Positions 51,872 to 62,300 are shown, counted from the first letter of the stretch. The stretch is DNA of 64,000 bases from Acinetobacter piscicola (GCF_015218165.1 NZ_CP048659.1:3038001-3102000); one strand, 5' to 3'. The notes: generated by a model from the sequence alone, not told the origin. Numbers and translations: made by a program.

Positions 51872-52747
51872 ATGAATGCTTTAGTTCAATATCAAGTCGA
51901 TCCTGTGGTCAGAAGCAAACTCAATTTTAAATTAGATGAAGTTCCGCGCTTTTGGTTCGGTGGCGACCCATTTAAAACACGTATGTTTGATGCACTCAGC
52001 CTGACTTTTCCTGATGGCGAGCGTTATTTTATCGAATGTGTGCGCTTATTTCGCGACAAAATTACAGATCCCGACTTGCAAAAACGTGTTGCAGATTTTA
52101 TTCGTCAAGAAGCACAACATGGTATTGCCCATGACAAAATGAATGAAGAAATGCGGAAACAAGGCATGCCACTTGATCAATTCATCAACTTTTTACAACG
52201 CCTGTTTAAATCTGAACTGAAAAATCGCTCTCCACAATACAATATTGCCATGACAGCAGCAGCGGAACATTTAACGGCATTGATGGCAGATACTTTTTAT
52301 AGCCATAAATCAACCTTAAGCGATGCGCATCCCTATGTACGCGCATTATTTGCATGGCATGCAATTGAGGAAATGGAACATCGTGATGTGGCATTTGATG
52401 TCATGCAACAAGTCGGTGAAGTACCTGAATATTTAAGAAAATTTACCTTAGCTTTAACCACTGTTGCAATGATGGGCTTCACCACATATCGTGCTAATGT
52501 CATGTTGGCACATGATGGTTTTAGTCGCACCCAACGTCTAAAACTCGCACTCACAGGTATGCCATGGTTATTTGGTAAACAAGGTGTGTTTACTCGTATG
52601 CGTAAACCCTATATGGATTGGTACAAAAAGGATTTTCATCCAAGTCAGCATCCAATTATTGCGCAATATCACGTGTGGGTTGACACTTTAGCGCAAAGCA
52701 ATGACCCTATTGCAGCTGGCGAAGCATTTTGGCAAGCGGCTTTATAA
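51872..52747 (+). CDS. PF10118-type predicted metal-dependent hydrolase (ferritin-like helices)
   Basis: A 291-residue helical protein with metal-ligand-type segments: FIRQEAQHGIAHDKMNEEM (about residues 86-104), AAAEHLTALMADTFYSH and FAWHAIEEMEHRDVAFDVM, a di-metal pattern of ExxH motifs. The start MNALVQYQVDPVVRSKLNFKLDEVPRFWFGGDP is typical of this Acinetobacter/Pseudomonas family, named a metal-dependent hydrolase without a proven reaction. It is transcribed away from the AraC-type regulator across a 145-base gap and followed by a terminator. Confidence 0.82.
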   Translation: MNALVQYQVDPVVRSKLNFKLDEVPRFWFGGDPFKTRMFDALSLTFPDGERYFIECVRLFRDKITDPDLQKRVADFIRQEAQHGIAHDKMNEEMRKQGMPLDQFINFLQRLFKSELKNRSPQYNIAMTAAAEHLTALMADTFYSHKSTLSDAHPYVRALFAWHAIEEMEHRDVAFDVMQQVGEVPEYLRKFTLALTTVAMMGFTTYRANVMLAHDGFSRTQRLKLALTGMPWLFGKQGVFTRMRKPYMDWYKKDFHPSQHPIIAQYHVWVDTLAQSNDPIAAGEAFWQAAL

Positions 52748-52788
52748 GCCACTTTTAAATAAAAGCCTGTATTTCAAAATACTTTCCC

Positions 52789-52825
52789 CGACATAAGCAT
52801 GAATGTTCTCTTATGTCGTTTTTTA
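52789..52825 (+). terminator. intrinsic terminator after the PF10118-type gene
   Basis: CGACATAAG / CTTATGTCG with a 12-base loop, then six T. Confidence 0.87.
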
Positions 52826-52867
52826 TATGCAATTTTAAATTATTTGAAAAACTTAAAACAAGCCCGA

Positions 52868-53863
52868 TCACCACTTGGCATAATGTTGCTCCAACATACC
52901 ATACTCTTGATTTAAATAAATAATTCCACCTGTTTCAGTTGCAATTGTGCCGCTAATTTTAGATTGCCACTGACTAAACTGGCTACCAACTAAACGTAGA
53001 TTTAAATTTTCAAAACGGCGCCAACCAATCAGCACTTCAAGCTTTAATTTTTCATCTAATGATCGAATCGTCCAATGTTGGTCGGATACTTTTTCAAATA
53101 GCACATCACTCAAAGGGTATAATACACCATTCACCCAAAGACAATTTTCATTGCCAAAACTTTCATTGACACCTGAAGCAAGATTTAAACCCACACGTTG
53201 ACCTTGTTGATCCCAAAAATTGCAGGATAACCAAAACCATGCTGTTTCAGGACGCAAAAACCCACACGTATCATCCAAAGATGCGAAGCTTTTTTCATTG
53301 AAATATATCTTTTCATTCTGCTTATTGATGAAAAAACCTTCTACTCCCAAAGTCGTGAGCTTTTGTGTATAAGTCCAGCCATTAATTCCTGTCGGACTAC
53401 ATAAACTTAAAGGATCTGTAGCAGCGCAAAAAATACGTGCTTTGAGTTTTTCATCGCCATGTTTAGTGATATTGATATATCGCACACCATTGGCATGTTG
53501 CATCTCGATTTGAAAAGGCGATTTTTTAAATAAGCTTTGATTGTAAAGAGGTTGTTCATCAACCGATGTATGATGTCCTAAAATATTATTCGCATTCCAC
53601 TCTAAAACGTCATCATTTGCATGATCATAGATATAAATAAAAGCATGTCCAGCCCACCCGATATCGACAATTGCAAAGCCGATACTGTAGTGTTCATGCT
53701 GAATACTACAAAATTTAAATTTCTTATATTTTAAATTTTTACGCCAACCTTTTAAGGTTTTTCCATAAGGGGTTTTATAAATATAACGATCAATATTAAT
53801 AGAAGTGGGTAAAGTGGTGAAACGCCCATAACGAGGTAATCCATTCGCCTGTATTAAATCCAT
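52868..53863 (-). CDS. DUF2804 domain-containing protein
   Basis: A 331-residue protein of the DUF2804 family. Recognisable parts are LKYKKFKFCSIQHEHYSIGFAIVDIGWAGHAFIYIYD (about residues 46-82), FCAATDPLSLCSPTGINGWTYTQK, FLRPETAWFWLSCNF, GQRVGLNLASGVNESFGNENCLWVNG and WTIRSLDEKLKLE. The family is beta-rich and resembles lipocalin-like/carotenoid-pathway-related folds, with no established reaction. No signal peptide is visible, so it is probably cytoplasmic. A single-gene unit between the PF10118-type gene and gcd. Confidence 0.82.
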   Translation of the reverse strand: MDLIQANGLPRYGRFTTLPTSINIDRYIYKTPYGKTLKGWRKNLKYKKFKFCSIQHEHYSIGFAIVDIGWAGHAFIYIYDHANDDVLEWNANNILGHHTSVDEQPLYNQSLFKKSPFQIEMQHANGVRYINITKHGDEKLKARIFCAATDPLSLCSPTGINGWTYTQKLTTLGVEGFFINKQNEKIYFNEKSFASLDDTCGFLRPETAWFWLSCNFWDQQGQRVGLNLASGVNESFGNENCLWVNGVLYPLSDVLFEKVSDQHWTIRSLDEKLKLEVLIGWRRFENLNLRLVGSQFSQWQSKISGTIATETGGIIYLNQEYGMLEQHYAKW

Positions 53864-53982
53864 TTTTAACCCAATCCTTCGTTTTAAAAATTCTTAGACT
53901 TTAGTCTAGATTTTGATTATTACTCATTTTCTAGTCAATACACAATCTTTCTCAACATTTTATAGCGACATAGACACACAAT

Positions 53983-54013
53983 AAAAAAAGCCTGACGAAT
54001 CAGACTTTTTATT
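53983..54013 (-). terminator. intrinsic terminator after gcd
   Basis: On the minus strand GTCTGA-TTCG-TCAGGC (one G-T pair) followed by seven T. Confidence 0.8.
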
Positions 54014-54040
54014 TCAATTTAAACTCTCAAATTGCATCTA

Positions 54041-56443
54041 TTATTTTGGATCAGGTAAGGCATAAGCCACTAAAGCATCACCCATTTTCGTACCAAATGA
54101 GCCATGACCACCGGCCATGATCACCACATACTGTTTACCGTTTGACTCATAGGTCATTGGCGTTGCTTGCCCACCAGCAGGTAAGCGACCTTTCCACAAC
54201 TCATCACCATTTGTCACATTGATCGCACGAATATAATTATCTTGCGTACCACCAACAAACATTAAGTTACCTGCTGTTGAAATTGAGCCACCGAGCATTG
54301 GCACACCCATTTTAAATGGTGGTAATGGAATACCCGGTAAACTGTCACGGATCGTACCAATACGGCGCTTCCATGCAATATCATGAGTTTTCAAATCTAC
54401 ACCCGCTACATAGCCCCAAGCAGGTTGTTTACATGGCAAACCAAATGGCGATAAAAATGGACTAATTTCAACGCCATAAGGCACACCATACATCGGCTGC
54501 ACACCTGCTTCCGTACCCGCACCTTTTGCGGTTTGTTTACGTTTCGGGTCAGCAGGAATGAGTTTGGTCACAAATGGCAAACCAATCGGGTTCATGACTG
54601 CAATTTGACGGTCTGGGTTAACAGACATCCCGCCCCATTCAAATACCCCTAAGTTACCTGGGAATACGAGCGTCCCATTTTCAGAAGGTGGTGTGTAAAT
54701 CCCTTCATAGTTCAGCTTATGGAATGACACACGACACATCAACTGGTCAAACATGGTAGCCCCCCACATTTGTTTGTCGGTTAATTTGTCTTTTGGCGCG
54801 AGGTCAAAATCAGAAAAAGGTTGCGTTGCTGAATAATGTTCCCCTTTGGTTTGTGGACCACGTTTAACAGTTTGTGGCACAGGTTTTTCAGTGATTGGAA
54901 CAACTGCTTTACCTGTACGACGGTCTAAAACAAAAGCATTGCCTGTTTTGGTTAACACATAAATGGCAGGTACCGTTTGACCCGATTTGTCTTGAATATC
55001 TGCAAGTGTAGGTTGTGAGGGTACATCCATATCCCATAAATCATGATGGGTAGTTTGGAAGTTCCACACCAATTTACCTGTTGTTGCATTAATGGCTAAC
55101 ATTGAGTTTGCATAACGCTCATGCAATTTAGTACGGTTTCCACCCCAAATATCGGGCGTACCGACACCTGTAGGTACATAAACAATATCAAGTTTTGCAT
55201 CGTATGCTAATGGTGCCCAAGCGTTTGGTGAATTTTGGACATATTTTTGACCTGGAGCTGGGATTTTATTTGGATCTTCTGCACCCGTATCAAACACCCA
55301 AAGCAATTCACCTGTATTCACGTCATAACCACGGATCACGCCTGATGGTTCTTCGGTAGAGTAATTATCTGTTGTTGAACCTGCGATGATAATCGTCGTT
55401 CCTGTGACCACAGGTGGAGAAGTCGGGATATAGCCACCCGGATATGGGAATGGCATATCTTTTTGTAGATCAACCTCACCATTATGACCGAAGTCTGTAC
55501 ATGGCTTACCTGTTGTCGCATTGATCGCAACTAAACGACCATCATTGACAGGTAAAATGACTTTTTGTGGACATTGTTCAGAAGTCGTTTTTTTCGCAGC
55601 CAAACTCGCTTCAAAACCGACGGTATTGTTGGCATCAAAATATGACACACCACGACAGGTCAAATGTTGGAAGGTATTGTCCGCTTTAAGCTTAGGATCA
55701 AACGTCCATTTTGCTTTGCCGGTTGCAGGGTCTAAAGCCACCAACTTTTGGTGCGTCGTACAAATGTACATATTGTCACCCACTTTAATTGGAGTGACCT
55801 GATTGGTGGTTTCACCTGAGTCATGGTCTGTTTTGAAATCACCTGTGTTGTATGTCCAAGCCACTTTGAGATCTTTCACATTGTCAGCATTAATTTGCGT
55901 CAAAGGTGAATAGCGTAAACCAGATTGGGTACGACCATATGCCGGCCAGTCACCCTCTGCAATACCTGCAATCGCTTGTGCAGTTGCAGGTTGTTGACTA
56001 GTTAAAGTGCCGCGGATTTCCTGTGGATCATTAAAAATAGAATAAATCATCACGGCAATGGTGATTGCCAATGAACCTGTTAATGCAACTTTTGCACCTT
56101 TGCTATTGGCAAAACCACGTGTTACTGCTGGAATGAGTAAGAATAGACCAAATAAGCCTAAAATATCTAACCGTGGTGCAAGCGCAAAGAAGTCAGAACC
56201 GACTTCCCACAAGCCCCAGACCACGGTACCTAACACTAAAACTGCATAAACAATTAAAGCGGAACTTTTTAATTTTTGTAATAAAATTGCGGTAATAAGG
56301 AAAAATAAACCTGCAATGATGTAGTACCAAGAACCACCGAGCACTGCAAGATAAATTCCTCCAATCAGTAGTACCAAACCAAAAATTGCAGCAATCACTG
56401 CCGCAATGGTTTTTAGCACTGATCCTGAAGACGGAGTACTCAT
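54041..56443 (-). CDS. gcd: membrane-bound PQQ-dependent glucose dehydrogenase
   Basis: Oxidises glucose (and other aldoses) to the lactone in the periplasm and passes electrons to ubiquinone. The 800-residue protein has five N-terminal transmembrane helices (about residues 10-140), then a PQQ propeller: EGDWPAYGRTQSGLRYSPLTQIN, LKVAWTYNTGDF, HLTCRGVSYFD, WVFDTGAEDPNK, NFQTTHHDLWDMDVPSQPTL, FPGNLGVFEWGGMSVNPD and AGGHGSFGTKMGDALVAYALP. Length and layout match Gcd. PQQ biosynthesis genes are not in the window. It lies 168 bases downstream of oprB on the same strand. Confidence 0.96.
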   Translation of the reverse strand: MSTPSSGSVLKTIAAVIAAIFGLVLLIGGIYLAVLGGSWYYIIAGLFFLITAILLQKLKSSALIVYAVLVLGTVVWGLWEVGSDFFALAPRLDILGLFGLFLLIPAVTRGFANSKGAKVALTGSLAITIAVMIYSIFNDPQEIRGTLTSQQPATAQAIAGIAEGDWPAYGRTQSGLRYSPLTQINADNVKDLKVAWTYNTGDFKTDHDSGETTNQVTPIKVGDNMYICTTHQKLVALDPATGKAKWTFDPKLKADNTFQHLTCRGVSYFDANNTVGFEASLAAKKTTSEQCPQKVILPVNDGRLVAINATTGKPCTDFGHNGEVDLQKDMPFPYPGGYIPTSPPVVTGTTIIIAGSTTDNYSTEEPSGVIRGYDVNTGELLWVFDTGAEDPNKIPAPGQKYVQNSPNAWAPLAYDAKLDIVYVPTGVGTPDIWGGNRTKLHERYANSMLAINATTGKLVWNFQTTHHDLWDMDVPSQPTLADIQDKSGQTVPAIYVLTKTGNAFVLDRRTGKAVVPITEKPVPQTVKRGPQTKGEHYSATQPFSDFDLAPKDKLTDKQMWGATMFDQLMCRVSFHKLNYEGIYTPPSENGTLVFPGNLGVFEWGGMSVNPDRQIAVMNPIGLPFVTKLIPADPKRKQTAKGAGTEAGVQPMYGVPYGVEISPFLSPFGLPCKQPAWGYVAGVDLKTHDIAWKRRIGTIRDSLPGIPLPPFKMGVPMLGGSISTAGNLMFVGGTQDNYIRAINVTNGDELWKGRLPAGGQATPMTYESNGKQYVVIMAGGHGSFGTKMGDALVAYALPDPK

Positions 56444-56611
56444 ATTGACGACCTCTATGCTTTGAATCTGTTAAATATGTTCCATATTTCTTTCTCAAGA
56501 ATTATGGTGTTCATGGATAAATTTCTAGATTCTAAATACCAATAATGATCAAAAGAAAAATCAAATACTCATTACATCGTATTTGACCTATCCGTATTCA
56601 CAATCTAAAAA

Positions 56612-57865
56612 CTAGAATGCGGTTTGTAACTTAATGCCACCCACCCACGCATTTTCGCCGTTCTTATATGCCCCCACATGGCGGATATATTGCACATTCG
56701 GACGAATCGTCAGCCAGTTGGCTGCATGGATACCGTAATAAATCTCTGCATCGTATTCTTCATTTTGTGGACGTTCTTGATGATCATTGACATCATCATT
56801 GATACGAATTCGAGCAAGACCTACAGCAATTTCATCTTGAGGCCGTGCATCAAAAGCACCTTTATAGACCAAGCCAATATTTTGCATATTGCCGACCGTA
56901 TTGGTGTCTGAGTCGTGCACAGTGACATTGACAAAACCAGTCAAACCACGATGTGGGTCATCTTGATGAGCGGTAAGTTGTTGCTTAGCAACCACCCACA
57001 TCCCTTGTTTATGCGATGTTTGCTCAGGATGGTTAATATTTTGTGCATCGGCAGTGCTGTAGTAATAACCTGCTCGATATTCACCATCAAGTTTCTGTGT
57101 ACCTACTTTCGGTGTCCACACCACTTCAGCAGGAATAATTGCACCATGCGAGCCATCTGTACTTAAGTTCCACCCTTTGCCTCGTTCAAGATTTTCAGGG
57201 TTATATTCATAGACCCCCACTTGTGCATAGAGGTCTGGCTGTAAGTTGTATTTGACCCGCGCCGCCCACTGACTCACGGGCCAGTTATACCATTGATCTC
57301 CAACCCAGTTGCCAACTTGAGAACCACAAAGTGCAAGGTTTTGGAAATCACAATCAAAGCTATTAAAATCTTCACCTTCGCCAAAACGACCGACTTTAAT
57401 ATCAAGTTTTTGATCTAAAAATTTCTTTTTAATCCAGAAATCAGTCAAACGCCATGTTTGTTCACGCCCCCACACTTCTTGGCTTGAACTTAAATGTCCT
57501 GCCAATGCATCAGAGTTTTGTGAAAGTGAGCGACCGTTGCGCTGTGTGACTGTGATTTGTGCTTCGGTATCTTGCCAACCTAAGATTTTTTCCAAATCAA
57601 GATGTGAACCAATGGCAAATTGATCTGCATATTCCGTACCGTGACTAGAGGCTTGTTTTGCATGCAACAAGGTTGCCATTTCCCCCGTATAGCCAAAGTT
57701 AAAATCATAACCTTGTTGCTGTAATTGTGTTCGTTTTCCATTCCAATCGCCAAACATCCATTGGCTATTTGCATCAAAAGCATCAGCTGCATAAGTAGAT
57801 TGAAAAACACTATTTAAAGATAAAAGGCTCACAGCCCAATATAAACAATCACGCATTTTTTTCAT
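56612..57865 (-). CDS. oprB: carbohydrate-selective porin, OprB family
   Basis: A 417-residue outer-membrane porin. It has a signal peptide (MKKMRDCLYWAVSLLSLNSVFQSTYAAD), then MFGDWNGKRTQLQQQGYDFNFGYTGE, the OprB N-terminal motif, repeated barrel strands, and an ending GENAWVGGIKLQTAF with a terminal Phe. It probably admits glucose to the periplasm for Gcd, whose gene is directly downstream. Confidence 0.92.
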   Translation of the reverse strand: MKKMRDCLYWAVSLLSLNSVFQSTYAADAFDANSQWMFGDWNGKRTQLQQQGYDFNFGYTGEMATLLHAKQASSHGTEYADQFAIGSHLDLEKILGWQDTEAQITVTQRNGRSLSQNSDALAGHLSSSQEVWGREQTWRLTDFWIKKKFLDQKLDIKVGRFGEGEDFNSFDCDFQNLALCGSQVGNWVGDQWYNWPVSQWAARVKYNLQPDLYAQVGVYEYNPENLERGKGWNLSTDGSHGAIIPAEVVWTPKVGTQKLDGEYRAGYYYSTADAQNINHPEQTSHKQGMWVVAKQQLTAHQDDPHRGLTGFVNVTVHDSDTNTVGNMQNIGLVYKGAFDARPQDEIAVGLARIRINDDVNDHQERPQNEEYDAEIYYGIHAANWLTIRPNVQYIRHVGAYKNGENAWVGGIKLQTAF

Positions 57866-58211
57866 ATTCAGTGACCTTTATAACAAAACTGTAACTAATT
57901 ATTCATAATACTCTCACATGAATACAAAGTGATAATGTTTTTAATAAAAAAACTACACATTAAAACAATAAATTATCATCAATTGAAAATAAAACAAAAC
58001 AATCAAGAGATTAAATAGCCACAACACAACCTTGTAAAACCTTAAAAAACATCTACTTATTTTTATATACTCAAATATTGAACGAAAAAAGTAATCTCCT
58101 CGTGACCTTAAAGACTACTTGAATTTATTGGTTTACAAATCATCTAATTTGTTAACAAAATACCTGCTTTGTAATTTTATTTATCTGTACTCTGTTGAAA
58201 TATACATCGCT
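57866..58211. other. intergenic region between the racemase-like gene and oprB
   Basis: AT-rich, with no gene. The oprB-gcd promoter should be here on the minus strand, but no convincing -35/-10 pair was found. No terminator-like hairpin was found after the racemase-like gene. Confidence 0.45.
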
Positions 58212-59330
58212 TTACCATTGTCCTTCACCTAGTTCTTGACCAATATAATCATAACGCATCTGAGAACGAGAAAATTTAATTGGACAAGCAAGTTGGGGTT
58301 CTGCTTGTTCTGCATGGGCTTTTAGGGGGACGTTCACGACCCAATTTCTTTGCTGTGCCAATGGCGAGCTTAAAGCTTCATGTAAGCTCAATACAGGCTC
58401 TACACAAAAGTCCAACTGCCCAAAGATTTCATTCCATTCAGCCCATGTTTTACTGAGAATTTTTTCCTGAATCGCCTGTTTAACCGCTTGACGGTCTTCT
58501 GCATCAAAAGACGCACCTTTTTGCAAAATAATCGGTAATTCCAAAGTAGCTGCCAAACCATTCATAAACTGCGGCTCTAAGCTTCCCACTGAAAGATAAC
58601 GACCGTCTTGAGTACGATAATAATCATAGAAAGTGCCACCATTCAGCTGCTCATTTTCAGCTTTTTGAGGCTGACCTCCTGCCAAACTTGCAGCTGCTGC
58701 CATATTATTCATACTGACCACACAATCAGTCATGGAAATATCAATATATTGTCCGTGACCACTGCTGTATCGCTCTGTCACTGCTGCTAAAATTCCAATG
58801 ACCGCATGTAAAGACCCACCTGCGACATCAGCAATTTGAATCCCCATTGGAGGCGGCCCACTGTCTTGACGCCCACTATGCCCTGCAATACCCGACAAAG
58901 ACACGTAGTTAATGTCATGACCCGCTTTATCTTTATAGGCACCTGTTTGCCCATACCCTGTGATTGAGCAATAGATCAACTTCGGGTTAATTTCCGCCAA
59001 AGTTGCATAGTCCAAACCTAAACGTTGCATCACTCCTGGGCGAAATTGTTCCACCACGATGTCAAAGTCAGAAATTTTTTGTTTGATCAATTCAATATTT
59101 TTTGGATCTTTCAGATCAAGTGCCACAGATTGTTTATTTCGGTTTAAATAACTGTGGGAAGTGGCTTGCCCATTGGCATACGGAGGAAACAAACGAACCA
59201 AGTCAGGACGTGTTGGTGATTCAATATGAATCACTTCTGCACCCATATCCGCAAGGTACATAGTGGCAAATGGTCCTGGTAATAATGTGGAAAAATCGAG
59301 TACTTTCAATCCTTTTAAAGCAGTTGTCAT
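58212..59330 (-). CDS. CaiB/BaiF-type CoA protein, probable alpha-methylacyl-CoA racemase
   Basis: A 372-residue member of the family III CoA transferases. Features are LDFSTLLPGPFATMYLADMGAEVIHIE, the nucleotide-side segment SYLNRNKQSVALDLKDPK, VVEQFRPGVMQRLGLDY and ITGYGQTGAYKDKAGHDINYVSLSG. The GHDINY form with paired His/Asp is typical of alpha-methylacyl-CoA racemases, which epimerise the 2-methyl group of branched acyl-CoAs for beta-oxidation. The frame starts at a TTG five codons earlier; the ATG at 59328-59330 is preferred. It is divergent from an AraC-type gene that may control it. Confidence 0.82.
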   Translation of the reverse strand: MTTALKGLKVLDFSTLLPGPFATMYLADMGAEVIHIESPTRPDLVRLFPPYANGQATSHSYLNRNKQSVALDLKDPKNIELIKQKISDFDIVVEQFRPGVMQRLGLDYATLAEINPKLIYCSITGYGQTGAYKDKAGHDINYVSLSGIAGHSGRQDSGPPPMGIQIADVAGGSLHAVIGILAAVTERYSSGHGQYIDISMTDCVVSMNNMAAAASLAGGQPQKAENEQLNGGTFYDYYRTQDGRYLSVGSLEPQFMNGLAATLELPIILQKGASFDAEDRQAVKQAIQEKILSKTWAEWNEIFGQLDFCVEPVLSLHEALSSPLAQQRNWVVNVPLKAHAEQAEPQLACPIKFSRSQMRYDYIGQELGEGQW

Positions 59331-59541
59331 AATAGTTTTTACCAAATTTGGGTTGATTTATATCTCATATTAGAAATATAAAACTAACATAACAATGTCA
59401 TGTTCAGCCATTTACCTTGATCATTTCGGCAATTTAAGATGTAAAAAGGCAATTCGCACTGTTGTAAATCGCCAATCCAACATTTTTTAGAGTGTATTAG
59501 GTCAATCGCTAGTGAACATCAAAGAATCAGAAGGATTTAAC

Positions 59542-60552
59542 ATGAGTCGTGATACGATCAGTATCCATTTCGTGAATGCAGCCCTCACAGGTGTTAAACG
59601 CCTAGGCATGGATGTCGAAACATTATTATCACATGTCGGAATTGAAGCAGAATTATTGCGTCAACCCAAAGCGAGAATTTCACCTGAGCAATACACTCGT
59701 TTTGTGAAAATGCTTTGGATGGTGACACAAGATGAACACGTCGGCTTTGATATTCAGCCACGACGCTTGGGTTCTTTCGCGATCATGTGTCAATTGATCA
59801 TTCATGCCAAGACCTTAGGTGATGCTTTAGAGCTTTCTTCACAGTTTTATAAGCTATTTGGCGATGAATGGTCTGTTGCAGTTGAACGTGATAAACACGA
59901 AGCGCGTTTAGTTCCATTAATACCAAAAACGATGGATCCTGATCATTTTATTACTGAAAGTATGCTCATGATTTGGCATGGTTTGGCATCATGGCTCATT
60001 GAACGTCGTATTCCGTTAGAACGTGTACATTTTGGTTATCCGCGTCCAAATCATGCAGATGAATACGATGCGTTATTCTTTGCGCCAGTGATGCAATTTG
60101 ACATGCCGCGCACTGAAATTACCTTTGCTGCGGATTATTTAGATCTGCCAATTCGTCAAGATGAAGCATCATTAGAAGAATTCTTAAAAGCTGCCCCTGC
60201 ACAACTTTTGGTCAAATTCAAAAACACCAACTCGCTTACTTCACGTATTCGCGAAGTGTTAAAGAGCCAAATTGGTGAAGAAATGCCAACCTTAAATGAT
60301 GTAGCGTCGATGTTGTATTTGTCACCGCAAACCTTACGTCGTCGTTTAGCGGCTGAAGGTAAAAGTTATCAAGGCGTGAAGGATGCTTTACGCCGTGATG
60401 CTGCCATTCATTTACTGTTAAATCCTGATTTAACTTTGGAAGATGTTGCTCAACAAGTTGGCTTTAGTGAAACCTCAACATTCCACCGTGCATTTAAGAA
60501 ATGGACAGGTGTCACTCCTGGTTTATACCGTCAGTTGCATGGTTATCATTAA
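59542..60552 (+). CDS. AraC-family transcriptional regulator next to acyl-CoA genes
   Basis: A 336-residue regulator with an Arabinose_bd-type domain (GSFAIMCQLIIHAKTLGDALELSSQFYKLFGDEW) and a C-terminal AraC DNA-binding domain (TLNDVASMLYLSPQTLRRRLAAEGKSYQGVKDALRRDAAIHLLL, then TLEDVAQQVGFSETSTFHRAFKKWTGVTPGLYR). AGAAGGA precedes the ATG at 59542; an upstream GTG at 59512 lacks a ribosome site. The placement between the racemase-like gene and the thiolase/FadB-like pair suggests control of acyl-CoA breakdown. A terminator follows. Confidence 0.9.
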   Translation: MSRDTISIHFVNAALTGVKRLGMDVETLLSHVGIEAELLRQPKARISPEQYTRFVKMLWMVTQDEHVGFDIQPRRLGSFAIMCQLIIHAKTLGDALELSSQFYKLFGDEWSVAVERDKHEARLVPLIPKTMDPDHFITESMLMIWHGLASWLIERRIPLERVHFGYPRPNHADEYDALFFAPVMQFDMPRTEITFAADYLDLPIRQDEASLEEFLKAAPAQLLVKFKNTNSLTSRIREVLKSQIGEEMPTLNDVASMLYLSPQTLRRRLAAEGKSYQGVKDALRRDAAIHLLLNPDLTLEDVAQQVGFSETSTFHRAFKKWTGVTPGLYRQLHGYH

Positions 60553-60574
60553 TATAATAATATTTTCAAATAAA

Positions 60575-60599
60575 AGCCTGATATAAATCAGGTTTTTAT
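60575..60599 (+). terminator. intrinsic terminator after the second AraC-type gene
   Basis: GCCTGAT-ATAA-ATCAGGT followed by a T run. The stop of the minus-strand gene that follows is only five bases away, so it may serve both. Confidence 0.82.
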
Positions 60600-60603
60600 T
60601 TCA

Positions 60604-60873
60604 TTAAAAATTATTTCGATCTTTTTCACACAATAATGGATCTGCTTTAGAGATCACTCTTTTACCATTTTGAATGGTCATCATTTCTGCCTTGGTCACT
60701 TGAAAATTTTGATCATATTCACAGGCGAGACTGCTCTGCCCCTCATCAGAAGTATGAGTACCGTAGATCATCCAAACATAAAAAACCAATAATAAAAGCA
60801 CGCCCAATAAGCTTATTGAAACAAGATATAAAATCCATTTCACAGAGACTTTAAAATTCATTCTTAAACTCAT
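60604..60873 (-). CDS. small single-span membrane protein, unknown function
   Basis: An 89-residue protein with one strong hydrophobic helix (ILYLVSISLLGVLLLLVFYVWMIYG, about residues 14-38) and a short polar C-terminal part with two cysteines (SLACEYDQNF, PLLCEKDRN), presumably periplasmic. Two ATGs, four codons apart, could start it. No family recognised. It is convergent with the AraC-type gene and divergent from the thiolase gene. Confidence 0.6.
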   Translation of the reverse strand: MSLRMNFKVSVKWILYLVSISLLGVLLLLVFYVWMIYGTHTSDEGQSSLACEYDQNFQVTKAEMMTIQNGKRVISKADPLLCEKDRNNF

Positions 60874-61083
60874 TCAAATCTCATCACATGTAATATTTTG
60901 AACAAAACAATTCACTTGCAGGATTAGAATACAATGTCTTACAAGGTTCATTGTATATTTTTTCTTTGAATTCAATTGACCAAAACTATCAATTGACTTT
61001 CCCGTTCTCGTCATTGCACTATCAAGCTTATAAAGTACACTCAAAACACATAACAATTTTAGAAGTCATAAAAAGGAATAGCT

Positions 61084-62289
61084 ATGAGCGAGGCTTATAT
61101 CATTGATGCCATTCGCACACCACGCGGAAAAGGAAAGAAAGATGGTTCACTCTACAGTGTGAAACCCATTACGTTGCTCACAACATTACTCAATGAATTA
61201 AAAGACCGTCACCATCTAGATACTTCAAAAGTAGATGATATCGTACTGGGATGCGTTACCCCAATCGCTGACCAAGGCGGTGATATTGCTAAAACTGCCG
61301 CAATTGCCGCAGGTTGGGACAATGATGTCGCAGGTGTGCAGATCAACCGTTTCTGTGCATCAGGTCTTGAAGCGGTCAACATGGCAGCACAAAAAGTCCG
61401 TTCAGGCTGGGAAGATGTGGTTGTTGCAGGTGGTGTCGAGTCTATGTCTCGTATTCCAATGGGTTCCGATGGCGGACCTTGGGCACTTGATCCTGAAACC
61501 AACCTAAAGTCTAAATTTGTGCCACAAGGCATTGGTGCAGACTTGATCGCGACTTTAGATGGCTATAGTCGTACAGATGTTGATGAATTTGCGGCAAACT
61601 CACAGCGCAAAGCGGCTGCGGCACAAGCGGCGGGTCATTTTGATAAGTCTATTGTGGCTGTAAAAGATAAAGCGGGGGTGGTGATCTTAGATAAAGACGA
61701 ATTTATCAAACCAACCACCACTGCTGAAGGCTTGGCAAAACTCAATCCAAGCTTTGAAATGATGGGCAGCATGGGCTTTGATGCGGTCGCATTACAGCAA
61801 TATCCTGAAGCACAAAAAATCAATCACGTACATCATGCAGGAAACTCATCAGGTATTGTCGATGGTGCTGCGGTTGTGCTTCTTGCTTCTGAAAAAGCAG
61901 TCAAAGAACAAGGCTTAAAACCACGTGCCAAAGTTTTGGCGACTGCGCTCGTGGGAACAGATCCAACCATTATGTTGACTGGTCCTGCACCTGCTGCACG
62001 TAAAGCATTGGCAAAAGCTGGCTTAAGTATTGATGATATCGATTTGTTTGAAGTGAATGAAGCATTTGCATCGGTAGTCATGCGCTTTATGAATGAGCTG
62101 AATGTTCCTGCTGAAAAAGTCAATGTGAATGGTGGTGCAATTGCTATGGGGCATCCATTGGGTGCAACAGGTGCAATGATCTTGGGTACATTGCTTGATG
62201 AACTTGAACGTCAAGGCAAAAAACGTGGTTTAGCAACATTGTGTGTGGGTGGTGGCATGGGTATTGCGACCATTATTGAGTTGGTATAA
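61084..62289 (+). CDS. acetyl-CoA C-acyltransferase (thiolase)
   Basis: A 401-residue thiolase. Catalytic features are the nucleophile Cys in [19 protein letters not shown] (near residue 90), the His/Glu region [12 protein letters not shown], and the C-terminal [17 protein letters not shown] and [12 protein letters not shown] with the second Cys. It cleaves 3-ketoacyl-CoA as the last step of beta-oxidation. AAAAGGAA lies five bases before the ATG. It is 11 bases upstream of the FadB-like gene, forming a fadA-fadB-like operon in reverse of the usual order. The canonical fadBA locus may be elsewhere, so I leave the symbol blank. Confidence 0.92.
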   Translation: MSEAYIIDAIRTPRGKGKKDGSLYSVKPITLLTTLLNELKDRHHLDTSKVDDIVLGCVTPIADQGGDIAKTAAIAAGWDNDVAGVQINRFCASGLEAVNMAAQKVRSGWEDVVVAGGVESMSRIPMGSDGGPWALDPETNLKSKFVPQGIGADLIATLDGYSRTDVDEFAANSQRKAAAAQAAGHFDKSIVAVKDKAGVVILDKDEFIKPTTTAEGLAKLNPSFEMMGSMGFDAVALQQYPEAQKINHVHHAGNSSGIVDGAAVVLLASEKAVKEQGLKPRAKVLATALVGTDPTIMLTGPAPAARKALAKAGLSIDDIDLFEVNEAFASVVMRFMNELNVPAEKVNVNGGAIAMGHPLGATGAMILGTLLDELERQGKKRGLATLCVGGGMGIATIIELV

Positions 62290-62300
62290 GGAGAATAAGA

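Noticed and set aside
60874..61056. 60-codon minus-strand frame upstream of the thiolase
   Set aside because: No ribosome site or family features; it covers the probable promoter region of the thiolase operon.
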